DNA from: Microvirga lotononidis
GTDB taxonomy: Bacteria; Pseudomonadota; Alphaproteobacteria; Rhizobiales; Beijerinckiaceae
NCBI RefSeq assembly: GCF_034627025.1
Contig: NZ_CP141049.1
Location: 620,001-684,000, forward strand
Direction of reading: 5' to 3'
Length of the DNA stretch: 64,000 nt
In this document: positions 1 to 9,355 of the stretch, piece after piece
How the letters are laid out: each line of letters begins with the position of its first letter
Position numbering within the stretch: position 1 is the stretch's first letter
Position numbers and translations under genes: made by a program
Notes under the pieces: model-generated
The model's database searches: none
The model's input: only the letters and a program-made list of their open reading frames with translations
What the model was told of the DNA's origin: nothing

Positions 1-111
1 TAGCGTTCTGCGGCCTCGATCATGGCCTTCGGGAAACTCTCTTCCCACCTTTCCTGACCCACTCGATGTCCTTGGGGTAAATCGGATGGTCGAGGTTGAA
101 ACGCGGATTTC
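1..111 (-). pseudogene. unidentified coding remnant
   Basis: On the minus strand this stretch reads as a plausible peptide (FNLDHPIYPKDIEWV) and, after a change of frame, EESFPKAMIEAAER. It is cut at about 114 by the end of an IS6-type fragment and runs off the window on the other side. I do not recognise the family. The frame change and short length make it a remnant at best. Confidence 0.2.
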
Positions 112-113
112 AG

Positions 114-303
114 GGTACCGTCAAATTAACCCAAGAGTGACCGGATCGCGGCACATCTGAGGGATGAAACCGTCCTGCCGTACTCACTATGCCCGCCACC
201 GCTTTCCGGCTGAGGTGATCAGCCAGGCCATGCGGCTCTATTTTCGGTTTCCTCTCAGTCTGCGCATGGTCGAGGAGATGCTTGCTGCCCGAGGGATTGA
301 GGT
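114..303 (+). pseudogene. IS6-family transposase, N-terminal fragment
   Basis: A terminal sequence GGTACCGTCA at 114-123 is followed at 164 by an ATG that opens MKPSCRTHYARHRFPAEV, the start of an IS6-type transposase. About 46 codons match the start of the complete copy at 18136-18861 (RFPLSLRMVEEMLAARGIEV). The frame then runs directly into an IS5-type fragment at 304, so the catalytic DDE core is missing. Confidence 0.75.
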
Positions 304-548
304 CAGGCCCGATCGCTTCGGTCACGGCTGATGGCGCGTATGATGGTGAACCCGTCTACCGCATCATCGCCGAGCGAGATCCTGCCCCTGCGGTGATCAT
401 GCCACCGCTGTCAACAGCAGTGCCGAGCAGCACGGCCGAGACGGCGCCGACGCCGCGGGATCGGCAGCTTCGGATGATCCAGGAGCGTGGTCGGCGGGGC
501 TGGCAAAAGGCGTTGAACCACCGCCGTCGAGCCCTAAAACAGGGTTGA
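304..548 (+). pseudogene. IS5-family (IS903-like) transposase, internal fragment
   Basis: The reading frame gives ADGAYDGEPVYRIIAERDP and PPLSTAVPSSTAETAPTPRDR, which aligns residue by residue with the central and C-terminal part of the complete IS903-like transposase at 1537-2505. It lacks the N-terminal half and stops after RRALKQG, before the conserved catalytic glutamate region. It is fused to the IS6 fragment upstream without spacer. Confidence 0.7.
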
Positions 549-624
549 AGCTTCGCCTAGCCCAACTGAGGTCAGCCTGAGCAGCCAACCTCAGCGGAAA
601 TTCAGCACAGCCAGCATTTGAACC

Positions 625-945
625 TTACCAGCCACCCTCATAGTATTCCCGATTGGGGCTGCGCCTGTAGACACGAGGATAAGGCTCCTCAACGTAATCG
701 TATCTACGATAACTGCGAGACGGGCGGTAATAGTCTTGAGCATAGCCTCTGCGCCGATAGGAACGCCCATCGCCGTAGTAAGCTCCATCGGGACTGTAAT
801 AGCCGCGGCCATAGGGCCCAGCGACCATGCCATTTCGCCACGTCCCTGTACTCTCTCCTGCCTGGACAGGATGAGACCAGACAGTGACAACTCCTGATAG
901 CATCAAAGCTGCCAACCCTGTCTTCACGAGCCCAGCATAATGCAT
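625..945 (-). CDS. secreted Tyr/Arg/Gly-rich small protein
   Basis: The 106-residue product starts with a classic signal peptide: MHYAGLVKTG, a hydrophobic stretch and a likely cleavage site after VQA near residue 29. The mature part is rich in Tyr, Arg and Gly (YYSPDGAYYGDGRSYRRRG), typical of small exported proteins of unknown role in Hyphomicrobiales. I chose the ATG at 945 because GGAG lies 6 nt upstream; an in-frame ATG at 975 and another start at 990 would spoil the signal peptide. No catalytic motif is visible and the function is unknown. It stands alone between IS debris. Confidence 0.6.
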   Translation of the reverse strand: MHYAGLVKTGLAALMLSGVVTVWSHPVQAGESTGTWRNGMVAGPYGRGYYSPDGAYYGDGRSYRRRGYAQDYYRPSRSYRRYDYVEEPYPRVYRRSPNREYYEGGW

Positions 946-1201
946 TTTAATCTCCGCAAAGGGGGATGTGTTCATAATAACACCAAGCAACGGGGCTTCG
1001 TTCCTGTTGTCAGCTAGGACTATTCCACTTCTTGAATGAACTTCTTCTGAATAGATTCAACCCATAACATTAATGAACGAGGACATCAGGCGCGACTAGC
1101 TGCCATTCATTACCGGAGGAAAGACTTGGTGGGTTGACCTACCGGAGATCCGGATAGACACTGAGTTTGGGCTGGGAGTTCATTGGTCCTCCCTGACACT
1201 C

Positions 1202-1227
1202 AGGCTCCTTAGCGGGGCCTTTTCTTT
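1202..1227 (+). terminator. putative rho-independent terminator
   Basis: AGGCTCC and GGGGCCT form a 7-bp stem (one G-T pair) around the loop TTAGC, followed by TTTCTTT. No gene reads into it on the plus strand inside the preserved sequence, so the transcript it ended may have been lost. Confidence 0.4.
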
Positions 1228-1293
1228 GCCCACACGTCACATTATGGCCACGGTTAGCTTTAGGCTCTGGTTCAGACAGCCAGGAGCCTTGCC

Positions 1294-1431
1294 ATGCAAC
1301 TTGCTCTGCGGACGGTGCGGAACCTCAGCCTCTTGCTGTTTTTGCTGGGGGCTACTGCTTTGGTCGCGTCAATCCTACTTGCCGTGTCCTATGCCGCAAG
1401 CGTGGTGGCCTCGGCTCTGATGTCCCCCTGA
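1294..1431 (+). CDS. small membrane protein, 45 aa
   Basis: The ATG at 1294 is preceded by AGGAG with 7-nt spacing. The peptide MQLALRTVRNLSLLLFLLGA continues into a second hydrophobic stretch (LVASILLAVSYAASVVASAL) and ends MSP. It therefore looks like one long or two short membrane helices with a positively charged N-terminus. No homologue is recognised; length, ribosome site and composition are the only evidence. A putative terminator lies about 70 nt upstream. Confidence 0.4.
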   Translation: MQLALRTVRNLSLLLFLLGATALVASILLAVSYAASVVASALMSP

Positions 1432-1536
1432 GTTCCTGATTAATTCCGTCAAGGGGCGTTATTGCACGAATAGGCGAGTTGGTAACTGGAACCGGGCGAC
1501 ATAGGAGGACTGCGCCCCTCTTATCGGACACCTGCC

Positions 1537-2505
1537 GTGCCGTTCAAAGCCAATGCCGCCCGCCGGCATCGCATCCCCAAGCAGCGGTACCGGGTAACGA
1601 ACTGGGCCGAGTACGACGCCGCCCTGCGTCAGTGGGGAAGCCTGACGGTCTGGTTTTCTGCGGAAGCCATTGCCGCCTGGCGGGCCGAGCCCCGCACGAC
1701 ACGCGGTGGTCAGCCCCACTATTCGGCTTTGGCGATCCAGACAGCGTTGACGCTGTCAGCCGTGTTTCGGTTGGCGCTGCGTCAGACCGAGGGGCTAATC
1801 GGCTCGATCCTCCAACTCCTAGGCCTGGGTCTGGCGGTGCCGGATCACTCGACCCTGAGCCGTCGCGCCGAGACTCTGGAGGTGCCAAAACCCTGTCCAG
1901 GTTCCAGAGGACCTGTGCACCTGCTGGTCGACAGCACGGGCCTGCGGCTGTGCGGACCCGGCGAGTGGCTGACCGAGAGGCACGGCACCCGGAGACGCCG
2001 ATCCTGGCGCAAACTGCACATCGGGGTCGATGCCGAGACCGGGCAGATCCTCGCCTCCGAGCTGACGCCCCATGATGTCGACGATGGCTCACAGGTCGAG
2101 CCCCTGCTCGACCAGATCACAGAGCCACTCGCCTCCTTCATCGGCGAAGGAGCCTATGATCAGACTGGCATCTATAGCACCGTCGCCCAGCGTCATCCTG
2201 ATGCTGACGTGATCATTCCACCTCGATCAACAGCGGTACCGAGCGAGATGGCCGAGAGCACTCCGACCCAGCGCGACCGGCATCTCCACAGCATCGCGGA
2301 GCATGGACGCACGGGTTGGCAGACGAGGTCCGGGTACACGCGTCGGGCCCTGGTCGAGGCCGCCATCAGCCGGCTGAAACGAGTGATCGGGGATGCGCTA
2401 CGCTCGCGGACGGATCGGCGTCGCCTGACGGAGGTGGCCATCGCCATTGCTGCCCTGAACCGCATGCTTGAGCTTGGACGCCCGAAGTTCGTCCGCATCA
2501 CCTAA
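1537..2505 (+). CDS. IS5-family transposase (IS903 group)
   Basis: This 322-residue DDE transposase begins MPFKANAARRHRIPKQRYR and holds the family blocks LLVDSTGLRLCGPGEWL (first Asp), SWRKLHIGVD, GEGAYDQTGIY (second Asp) and ALVEAAISRLKRVIGDALRSR (Glu). The length is normal for the group and the frame is unbroken, so it is probably functional. The start is GTG at 1537; an AGGAGG sits about 27 nt upstream, so the true start is not certain. Just beyond its 3' end the flank is a cut-off GH15 gene, which this element or an earlier one may have truncated. Confidence 0.9.
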   Translation: MPFKANAARRHRIPKQRYRVTNWAEYDAALRQWGSLTVWFSAEAIAAWRAEPRTTRGGQPHYSALAIQTALTLSAVFRLALRQTEGLIGSILQLLGLGLAVPDHSTLSRRAETLEVPKPCPGSRGPVHLLVDSTGLRLCGPGEWLTERHGTRRRRSWRKLHIGVDAETGQILASELTPHDVDDGSQVEPLLDQITEPLASFIGEGAYDQTGIYSTVAQRHPDADVIIPPRSTAVPSEMAESTPTQRDRHLHSIAEHGRTGWQTRSGYTRRALVEAAISRLKRVIGDALRSRTDRRRLTEVAIAIAALNRMLELGRPKFVRIT

Positions 2506-2555
2506 ACTGAAGGCATGCGATGGGCGGAGTGCGTTCACAAACCGACCCGTGCAAC

Positions 2556-2708
2556 ACGGTCAAGCAGAGCGGCAAACAGTGTCGGACTGTCGAACCGAGG
2601 CCAGCAGAGAAAATCGATCGACCCGTCCATGCCTAACAGCGCGAGCGAGCGCAGGTCGCCGACGACACCGTAGTTCTCAATGAGCTGTTGGGTGGTTGCG
2701 GAACTCAC
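2556..2708 (-). pseudogene. GH15 glycoside hydrolase, N-terminal fragment
   Basis: From a GTG at 2708 the minus strand reads [19 protein letters not shown] and [23 protein letters not shown], the diagnostic start of GH15 glucoamylase/trehalase-like proteins (IENYG...[14 protein letters not shown]). The match ends near 2556 after about 50 codons and a stop follows at once; a full protein would be about 600 residues. It begins 6 nt after the SDR stop codon, so the two genes formed an operon. SDR-GH15 pairs are common in this order. Confidence 0.75.
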
Positions 2709-2714
2709 GGGCGG

Positions 2715-3512
<798 letters not shown>

Positions 3513-3648
3513 CGCTTCTCCTGCAGCTGCGCCCGGCGGATGACACAGAGACCGTTCGTGAACACGTCTCTGGCCCATCGGTTCCGGAGAACGGATCAGT
3601 CAAATCTGAGTGAAGCCGTTTGCGTTTACGGGCGGGAACAACCAGGCC

Positions 3649-4787
3649 TTACACGATACCCCAAGCGCGGTAGCGGGTTCGGCCGGTGAGCTCGCGCGGC
3701 AGGGCGCCCCCGAGCTGGGTCAGCATCAGGTCGACCGCTTTGGGCGTGACCTTCAGCAGTTTGGCCGCGAGCGGCCCCGTCACCAGCGGGCGTGACAGGA
3801 ACAACTCGACCAACCCCGGCAGCTTCGAGTTGCTGCGGCACTCCTTGGTGACCCGGCTCATCAGCTCGCGGGCGAGGACGAGCCGGTCAAGGTCCTTGTG
3901 GGCGAGGCTCAGCGCCTCCTCCAGCACCTGGCAGAAGCCCTCCAGCTTCGCCTGAGCCCCTTCCCTGCCCTGCGGCCGGAACTTCGACTGCTTGAACCCG
4001 GCGGCCAGCGGCAGCAGATGGCTCGTCAGACCTCGGGCGCGCAAGATGGCGGCGGCCATAATCAGCCCGAGCCACGGCAGGCGGGTGTAGAGGTTGAGAT
4101 CGAGCCACGCGTTCCACGCCACCGCGGCTGCGGCGATGGCTGGCCACGAGCTGGTGCGCTTGACCACGTCAAGCCACAGGTCCTCGGCCTCGGCTTCATC
4201 CTGATCCGGGTCATAGACCAGATGCGAGCGGCTGTCCGCAGCGGGGTCTCGCCAGCAAGCACCTGGTTGGTGCGATCCAGCAGGGCATCGATCTCGGCAA
4301 AATGCGCCTTCCACAGATCAGCATCGTTGGCATAGAGCAGATACGCCTCCTCATCGTCCGGGTTCGGCTTCCTGACCTTCGAGCGCACGCTGGTGTCCTC
4401 GGCCACACCGCCGAGACCGCGCAGGGCGGCCAAGCCGTCAATGGAGACCGGCCACGGTGCCTTCCTGGCCGTGGCGGTACGCCGCGCGCGCAGGGCGGCC
4501 GCGGCCCGGGTGAGCTCGTGGGTCGGATGGCGCACGTCCATGCCGGCATCGTGCAGCACCAGGTCGCCGACATCGACGAGGTGTCCGTCGAGAAGGAGAG
4601 CGCGCACGGCCTCCGTCATGTCGCAGCGCGACTGCCAACCGGCAGCCAGGCCGGAGGCCTCCAGGCGGGCATCGAAGCGGAGAATGGCGATCGTGAGCTG
4701 CTCCAGACGACCGGCGATGCTCTCCCACGGCAGTTCCAGCACCGGAAGGGCAGGCGCGTCCAGACGCTCCAGGTCAGTGAATTCCAT
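3649..4787 (-). pseudogene. RHE_PE00001 family protein, frameshifted
   Basis: The ATG at 4787 follows GAGGGGG. The first frame reads about 190 residues (MEFTDLERLDAPALPVLELP ... RKPNPDDEEAYLLYANDADL) and the second frame, entered near 4228, reads DLVYDP-like sequence, AWNAWLDLNLYTRLPWLGLI, RARGLTSHLLPLAAG and ends GRTRYRAWGIV. Together they match the whole of a plasmid-borne rhizobial family (RHE_PE00001, DUF1612 plus a C-terminal helix-turn-helix). The span of 1139 nt is one base off a multiple of three, consistent with a single indel. Whether this is a real mutation or a base-call error cannot be told here. The family is usual on repABC replicons; its function is not known. Confidence 0.75.
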
Positions 4788-5007
4788 CGGATTGCCCCCT
4801 CGCCCTGTCCGGCCAGCCACGCTTGCGCCCCCCAAGCTAAGTGATTGATCTAAGAAGCTATAGCTTAGCCGAGAGAAGCGAAGCAAGGTTTGGCTACGAC
4901 GTAGGGTGAGACATTCCAGCATTCTGCAAAGCGGCATCCGCCCAGTTCAGGAGAGGTGTGTCGAGCGAGCCGTTCTGGAGGCGCTTCCGCGAGCCTTGAT
5001 AGCACTG

Positions 5008-5116
5008 AAGGGCTCGAAAAGCCCTTAGTTTAAGCCATTTTGGCAGGCTGGTGGGAAGTCCTTCCTTCCCGGGCTGGTTAACAAAATGGCTTGAGAAACG
5101 TTTGCAAACGATCGTT
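5008..5116. repeat. cluster of hairpins and palindromes
   Basis: In about 110 bases there are: AAGGGCT/AGCCCTT (5008-5014, 5020-5026); AAGCCATTTTG/CAAAATGGCTT (5032-5042, 5082-5092) enclosing a GGGAAG/CTTCCC hairpin; the perfect palindrome CGTTTGCAAACG (5099-5110); and AACGATCGTT (5107-5116) overlapping it. The cluster precedes the toxin-antitoxin operon by less than 100 nt. It may be an operator for that operon or a terminator/replication structure; nothing decides between these. Confidence 0.45.
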
Positions 5117-5193
5117 AGTACACACCATATGAAATTGTACAAATCGTCTTCCCGTCGCTTGAAAACGGCGCCCTACACGTTTACATACACGCC

Positions 5194-5424
5194 ATGGCAC
5201 ATGCGATTACGATGAGAGAACTCCAGAAACTGTCGGCGGCTTCGATCGAGCGGCTGCCGGGCGCTGTCCCCGTGCAGAGCGATGGGCGGACCGTTGCTCT
5301 GCTCGTCCCCCTGCGCCCCGCTTCCGAAGCGGCCCGGGCACGGTTTCGCCAGGCGCTGGCACAGGCGCAATCCCAACGCTCTCCCGAGGAGCAGGCTGCC
5401 CTTGACCGCGAGTTCGGCCCTTGA
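5194..5424 (+). CDS. type II antitoxin, AbrB/Phd-like
   Basis: The 76-residue product begins MAHAITMRELQKLSAASIE, a Phd/YefM-like dimerisation start, has the strand DGRTVALLVPLRP and a charged C-terminal helix (RARFRQALAQAQSQ) suited to toxin binding. It overlaps the following PIN-domain toxin gene by 4 nt (TTGA), the usual antitoxin-toxin arrangement. No good ribosome site is seen before the ATG at 5194; the in-frame ATG at 5212 is an alternative. Such antitoxins bind their own promoter, and palindromes at 5099-5116 are candidates for the operator. Confidence 0.7.
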   Translation: MAHAITMRELQKLSAASIERLPGAVPVQSDGRTVALLVPLRPASEAARARFRQALAQAQSQRSPEEQAALDREFGP

Positions 5425-5852
5425 GCCGACCGCGCGGCGTTCCAGCCGCCTTGGTGGTCGACGCCAATATCCTTGTAGCCGCGGTCCTGGGGTCAATGAC
5501 CGGTGCACACCTGGACCTGATCTCAGGTCGGCGGAGCCTGCTCATCAGCGAAGAAGCCTTTGATGAGGCCTATCGGGTAATCGGGCATGTCAGGCCCAGC
5601 GATCTCGCCGTTCTGGAAAGCCTGCTTGAGCTCGTGACCATTATCGCCCGTGAGGACGTCGCCGACGAGGATAGGACAGCAGCTGCAACTGCGCTCAGCA
5701 ACGGGCCGGCGTCCCGTAACGGCAGCGTCACCGATGCCCACTTGCTGGCTTTGGCGTGGACCCTCGATGCCGACGTATGGAGCCACGATCGTGATTTCGC
5801 GGGGACCGGCTGGCCCTCATGGTCGACCGCCAATCTGTTGTCAGCCATATAA
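5421..5852 (+). CDS. PIN-domain toxin (VapC-like)
   Basis: The 143-residue protein has the PIN start VVDANILVAAVLG (first acidic residue Asp14), the mid acidic region SEEAFDEAYRV, and the C-terminal acidic block VTDAHLLALAWTLDADVWSHDRDF. PIN toxins are Mg-dependent ribonucleases that cut RNA when their antitoxin is degraded. The start is TTG at 5421, overlapping the antitoxin stop, so the pair is translationally coupled. On a plasmid this pair would serve maintenance. Confidence 0.78.
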   Translation: MSRPRGVPAALVVDANILVAAVLGSMTGAHLDLISGRRSLLISEEAFDEAYRVIGHVRPSDLAVLESLLELVTIIAREDVADEDRTAAATALSNGPASRNGSVTDAHLLALAWTLDADVWSHDRDFAGTGWPSWSTANLLSAI

Positions 5853-5911
5853 GCTTCGAACATCATCTTCTCTATAGTAAGCCCGAGAACCGAACCAGAT
5901 TAGCGACTCTG

Positions 5912-6835
5912 ATGGCCCCCTCCCCTGCTCCGAAACGGCGCCTGATCGGCTATGCCCGCGTGTCGACCGAGGACCAGATGACGGACGCCCAGCTCATCGA
6001 GCTCAAGGCGGCCGGGTGCCTGATGATCCATCAGGAGCAGGGTTCAGGTGCGTCTCGGGCCCGTCCGGTTCTCGCTCAGCTGCTCAAGGAGATCCGGGCC
6101 GGGGATGTGCTCGTCGTCGTGCGCCTCGACCGGCTGGCACGGTCAGTGAGCCACCTGCTCGAGGTCATCGAAGGGCTGGAAAAGAAGGGAGCGCATTTCA
6201 AATCGCTCCAGGATCCGATCGATACGTCGACTCCCCAGGGCATGTTCTCGCTACAGGTTCTCGGTGCGGTGGCGCAGCTCGAGCGATCGCTGATCTCCGA
6301 GCGCACCAAGGCCGGACTACGGGCTGCCAAAGCCCGCGGGAAGGTTCTCGGCAACCCCGGGGTTCGCGAACACCGCCCGGAAACTATCCGCCGGCTGACA
6401 CTTGCCCGAGAGAAGCGGTATCTCGACCCGCTCATTGCCTCGGCCGATCGCTGGATGCCCACGGTGAAGCGCATGCGGCCGAGGCACTCGTGGACCGACG
6501 TCGTTCGGGTTCTGAATGGATGGGGCCAGGACTGGACGGAGGAGCGCCTTCGGCGTGCGGTTCGAAAACTAGTCTCGCAGCGAATGGCTGATCCGGTGCT
6601 CCTTCAGAATTCCCCTCGCCGCTCCTCTGACGATCGCCTCTCGATGCTGATTGCTGGCATCGCCATGGCCGATCCGGATCTGTCGCTGCGGGAGATTGCG
6701 GTGCAACTCGAACGCATGCGAGAGCGAACCCCGCGAGGTGGGACGAAATGGAACGCCTCTTCCGTCAAACAGCAGCTCGATCGAGCACGAAAGGCCGGGA
6801 TGGCTCTACCGACGTCGCTGGAGGGGGTGGTTTAG
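5912..6835 (+). CDS. serine recombinase (plasmid resolvase type)
   Basis: The 307-residue protein has the resolvase catalytic domain (LIGYARVSTEDQMTDAQL, nucleophile Ser18; then VVVRLDRLARS and QLERSLISERTKAGL) followed by an unusually long C-terminal part with two helix-turn-helix-like segments (RMRPRHSWTDVVRVLNGWG; SLREIAVQLERM). It would resolve plasmid multimers or act as an invertase. I chose the ATG at 5912 because the conserved domain starts 11 residues later; the frame is open further upstream but without homology. It follows the toxin gene by 59 nt. Confidence 0.82.
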   Translation: MAPSPAPKRRLIGYARVSTEDQMTDAQLIELKAAGCLMIHQEQGSGASRARPVLAQLLKEIRAGDVLVVVRLDRLARSVSHLLEVIEGLEKKGAHFKSLQDPIDTSTPQGMFSLQVLGAVAQLERSLISERTKAGLRAAKARGKVLGNPGVREHRPETIRRLTLAREKRYLDPLIASADRWMPTVKRMRPRHSWTDVVRVLNGWGQDWTEERLRRAVRKLVSQRMADPVLLQNSPRRSSDDRLSMLIAGIAMADPDLSLREIAVQLERMRERTPRGGTKWNASSVKQQLDRARKAGMALPTSLEGVV

Positions 6836-6940
6836 CACCGCGGATGATCCGGTTAATCTGTGAAATTGCTCCCCGACTGGGCCAACAGGCGCGGGTTAAC
6901 TGCCAAAGATTGGGTCTCAAGCTGGGCTTATATTCATCCC

Positions 6941-7321
6941 TCACCAATCCGCATCTGACCCATCGAAGCCTGACAGTTCGGCCGCGAGTTCCTGCAGCGC
7001 CCGATCCAATGGGCTTCGCCGTCCGCCGGTTCTAATGGAGCGCCCAGCCCCCTGCCCTCCCCGTGTTAATCGCCGCCTGACGGTCCTTACCCCTCTCACG
7101 ATCAGGTGGGCAAGCTCATCGTCGCCGAGCTCGTTAACCATATCTTCGATCTCGTGGCGGCTTGCCCGCTTTGCCAAAGACGTAAGTGACACGGCCTCTA
7201 CAGGCTCCTCCTCAAGAGTGTTCCTCGGGATAGGAGGGGCTGGACGCTTGGCGGCAGCAGGTTTGGGTGGGGAGGCTCCGAATAGGTCCCCCTGCCTCTC
7301 GTCCCAGGATTGTCGCCGCAT
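6941..7321 (-). CDS. hypothetical plasmid protein with QGDLF motif
   Basis: The 126-residue product starts MRRQSWDERQGDLFGASPPK. After a proline/alanine-rich linker it has a helical core (KRASRHEIEDMVNELGDDEL ... IVRGVRTVRRRLTRG) and a second helix (LDRALQELAAELSGF). QGDLF at residues 10-14 fits the clamp-binding pattern QxxLF seen in DNA-polymerase-sliding-clamp partners. I chose the ATG at 7321; a start at 7393 is possible. The family is not recognised. It lies between the resolvase and the kinase gene. Confidence 0.5.
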   Translation of the reverse strand: MRRQSWDERQGDLFGASPPKPAAAKRPAPPIPRNTLEEEPVEAVSLTSLAKRASRHEIEDMVNELGDDELAHLIVRGVRTVRRRLTRGGQGAGRSIRTGGRRSPLDRALQELAAELSGFDGSDADW

Positions 7322-7439
7322 CGGCCCCGTCCCAAAGGTTGGCGTCCCCTGCCCTGCAGGATGGTAAGGCAGACAACCCGTCTCTGGATCCACGATCCAC
7401 CCCGTCCTCTTGGTCCTTACTATAACCGCACGGGGCAGA

Positions 7440-8180
7440 TCATCGATCCAGCTCCGCAGCGGCCAACGACGCGACCTCTAGATCAATAGCTGCCAACGGA
7501 TTACCGTCGCCCAAGAACCACACAGCCGATAGCCCAGTCCAGGCTAGGATCCAGCGTAGTAGCCGTCGCTGCTCCAGCCCTGCGGCAGAGGTGACGAGTT
7601 CCAGACGACGCGCGAAGCGGCCGGGCATAGTTGCGACCGGGTGTGTAGGATCCGCCAGATCGGGGTTTGTAAAGATGTTGGCGAAGTCGAAGCCGCGCTC
7701 CCCGACCAAGCGCTTCGGATCAATGGCGACCCAGCCGCGTGCTCCGAAGTCCAGCACGTTGTCGTGGTGCAAGTCACCATGCAGGACCCCGACCTCACGG
7801 GGTTTAGCCAGCAGCGTACAGGCCGCCTCAGCGCAATGGACCAGAATGCCCCCATGCGTGGCGGCTGCCGGCTCCAGGTCGCGAAACCAAATCGCCAGTG
7901 GGATCAGGTCACGACGCGGATTCGGCCTGGGGGCGTGCAGCCGGGCAGCGGTAGCACATAGAATGCGGCAGGCTTCGTCATCGTGCCCTGATCGGGCCAT
8001 TTCAGCGAGAGAGTCAGAGCCGGTAGCGCGCTCCAACAATAGGGCCTCATTATCCCGAGCCAGAACCCGCGCTGCGCCTTCTCCGTCCCACCATTCCATC
8101 AGCACGCCGCCGAAGCGCTCGTCCTCCTCATGGGATATCTTGAGCATGGCGGGCTCGCCATCCTGTGTTACTGGCAACAA
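7440..8180 (-). CDS. APH(6)-type streptomycin kinase, start codon doubtful
   Basis: The frame has the kinase catalytic loop HGDLHHDNVLDFG, the metal-binding IDPKRLVGERGFDFANIF block and the ERATGSDSL hinge typical of APH(6)/StrB enzymes, which phosphorylate streptomycin. The family is about 265-280 residues. Upstream of the TTG at 8180 the same frame continues with RFEPSLTLWNLVPDGDPITT, which matches the family's true N-terminus, but the codon where Met is expected (8250-8252) is AGG and a stop lies two codons before it. Either a non-canonical start is used or the enzyme is N-terminally crippled. Substrate range is inferred from the family. Confidence 0.75.
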   Translation of the reverse strand: MLPVTQDGEPAMLKISHEEDERFGGVLMEWWDGEGAARVLARDNEALLLERATGSDSLAEMARSGHDDEACRILCATAARLHAPRPNPRRDLIPLAIWFRDLEPAAATHGGILVHCAEAACTLLAKPREVGVLHGDLHHDNVLDFGARGWVAIDPKRLVGERGFDFANIFTNPDLADPTHPVATMPGRFARRLELVTSAAGLEQRRLLRWILAWTGLSAVWFLGDGNPLAAIDLEVASLAAAELDR

Positions 8181-8362
8181 CCGAGCGGCTGGGGTGGTGA
8201 TAGGATCGCCGTCGGGAACCAGGTTCCAGAGAGTCAGGGAGGGCTCAAACCTCGGTCAGACATATCACAGCGTATGGCCGCTTAGGAGACGCGGACCGCT
8301 ACGGTTGGTGGGTGCGAAGCGCCAGATTTTGTCCAGGAAGAGTGCAGGTGAGGACTTGATCG

Positions 8363-8378
8363 GTTGTCCGCGGACAAC
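8363..8378. promoter_or_regulatory. parS-like centromere site 1
   Basis: GTTGTCCGCGGACAAC is a perfect 16-bp palindrome that fits the RepABC centromere consensus GTTNNCNGCNGNNAAC. It is the first of five identical copies between the kinase gene and repA. RepB (ParB-like) of the same module is the expected ligand; binding is inferred. Confidence 0.85.
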
Positions 8379-8440
8379 TAGGCGCCGGACCTCAAGTTCG
8401 TCCCGCTGCAACAAGCACGCCCGAGATTTTTATTTCGAGG

Positions 8441-8456
8441 GTTGTCCGCGGACAAC
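8441..8456. promoter_or_regulatory. parS-like centromere site 2
   Basis: Identical 16-bp palindrome; here the symmetry extends by two bases on each side (GG...CC), giving 20 bp. It lies 78 bp after site 1. Confidence 0.85.
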
Positions 8457-8530
8457 CCATGGCTCCGACCCGTTCCACACTGGGTCCGCCCTTTAAGAAA
8501 TGGCGGACCCCACACGGCTCCTTTCAGTCG

Positions 8531-8546
8531 GTTGTCCGCGGACAAC
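8531..8546. promoter_or_regulatory. parS-like centromere site 3
   Basis: Identical 16-bp palindrome, extended to 20 bp by CG...CG flanks. It lies 90 bp after site 2. Confidence 0.85.
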
Positions 8547-8681
8547 CGATCTCCCGGTCGAAAGTTGGCAAAGTTACTGCACGACGGATCCTACACAGGA
8601 CAAGATCATTCCGTTAGCTTAACTCTCGTTTTGGGACGGCGATGGAATAGGGTAGGGGGCCGCCGGCGCCTCGATTGATGG

Positions 8682-8697
8682 GTTGTCCGCGGACAAC
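8682..8697. promoter_or_regulatory. parS-like centromere site 4
   Basis: Identical 16-bp palindrome, 151 bp after site 3. Confidence 0.85.
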
Positions 8698-9020
8698 TAC
8701 ACTGTCCCGCCGATCTCACTCCAAATCGGACCTACGACCGAAAAGGCTCCCAGACGTTCCCCTTAAGAGCCTCAAGATCGTGTTCTGCGGACTGGCTGAC
8801 GGTAATCGCTCTGCCGCGTCGGGTGCCAACTACGCGCAACCCGGCAATCGCTTTTGGTCGGCCCTCTCTCAGGTAGGGCTGACATCTAGGCAGCTCCAGC
8901 CCCTCGATTTTTGGAATTGCCCAAGTTCGGCATTGGCTCCCGCCGATCTCGCAAAAGGCGTCCGAAACCGCCACCGGTCTCGCGGATAGCGAATACCACA
9001 TTAGGTCTTTCGCATGACGG

Positions 9021-9161
9021 ATGGCCCAGCCCGGATCCAAGTTCATTGCTTTCAACGGGAATGAGGCCGCAGCCAGATTCCTCAAGCGCCGAACTGGGAA
9101 GAAACCTACTGGATTTCAGATAGAACGGGTTGGGAAATCGCGTATCTACGTCGTTCGATAA
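9021..9161 (+). CDS. small basic ORF, 46 aa
   Basis: The frame from ATG 9021 reads MAQPGSKFIAFNGNEAAARF, then LKRRTGKKPTGFQIERVGKS and ends RIYVVR. The composition and helix-strand-like pattern look like a real small protein or the end of a larger one, although the ribosome site is weak. It lies between parS sites 4 and 5. The antisense 117-residue frame at 8732-9085 looks less protein-like. No homologue is recognised. Confidence 0.35.
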   Translation: MAQPGSKFIAFNGNEAAARFLKRRTGKKPTGFQIERVGKSRIYVVR

Positions 9162-9355
9162 GCGTCAGGGCTGGCATCACGTTACCGGCAGATTGCGCCG
9201 TGGCGTGAGCTAGCACGGGCATCCTCCATGCTATGCCACCTGAAGGAAACGGCTCATTAACCATATATCTGCACTCTCATTGAGCCACGCCGCTATGGCG
9301 CAATCACACAGTTGCCCGCACCGCGAGTAGAACTGCACTTGACAACCCAAGACGG

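Noticed and set aside
2468..2683. 71-codon plus-strand ORF
   Set aside because: It overlaps the end of the IS5 transposase in another frame and is antisense to the clear GH15 fragment.
5032..5092. rho-independent terminator
   Set aside because: The 11-bp outer arms are 39 nt apart and no T-run follows; it is listed only as a palindrome.
8732..9085. 117-codon minus-strand ORF between parS sites
   Set aside because: No domain, no ribosome site and unusual composition; the short plus-strand frame at 9021-9161 looks more protein-like.
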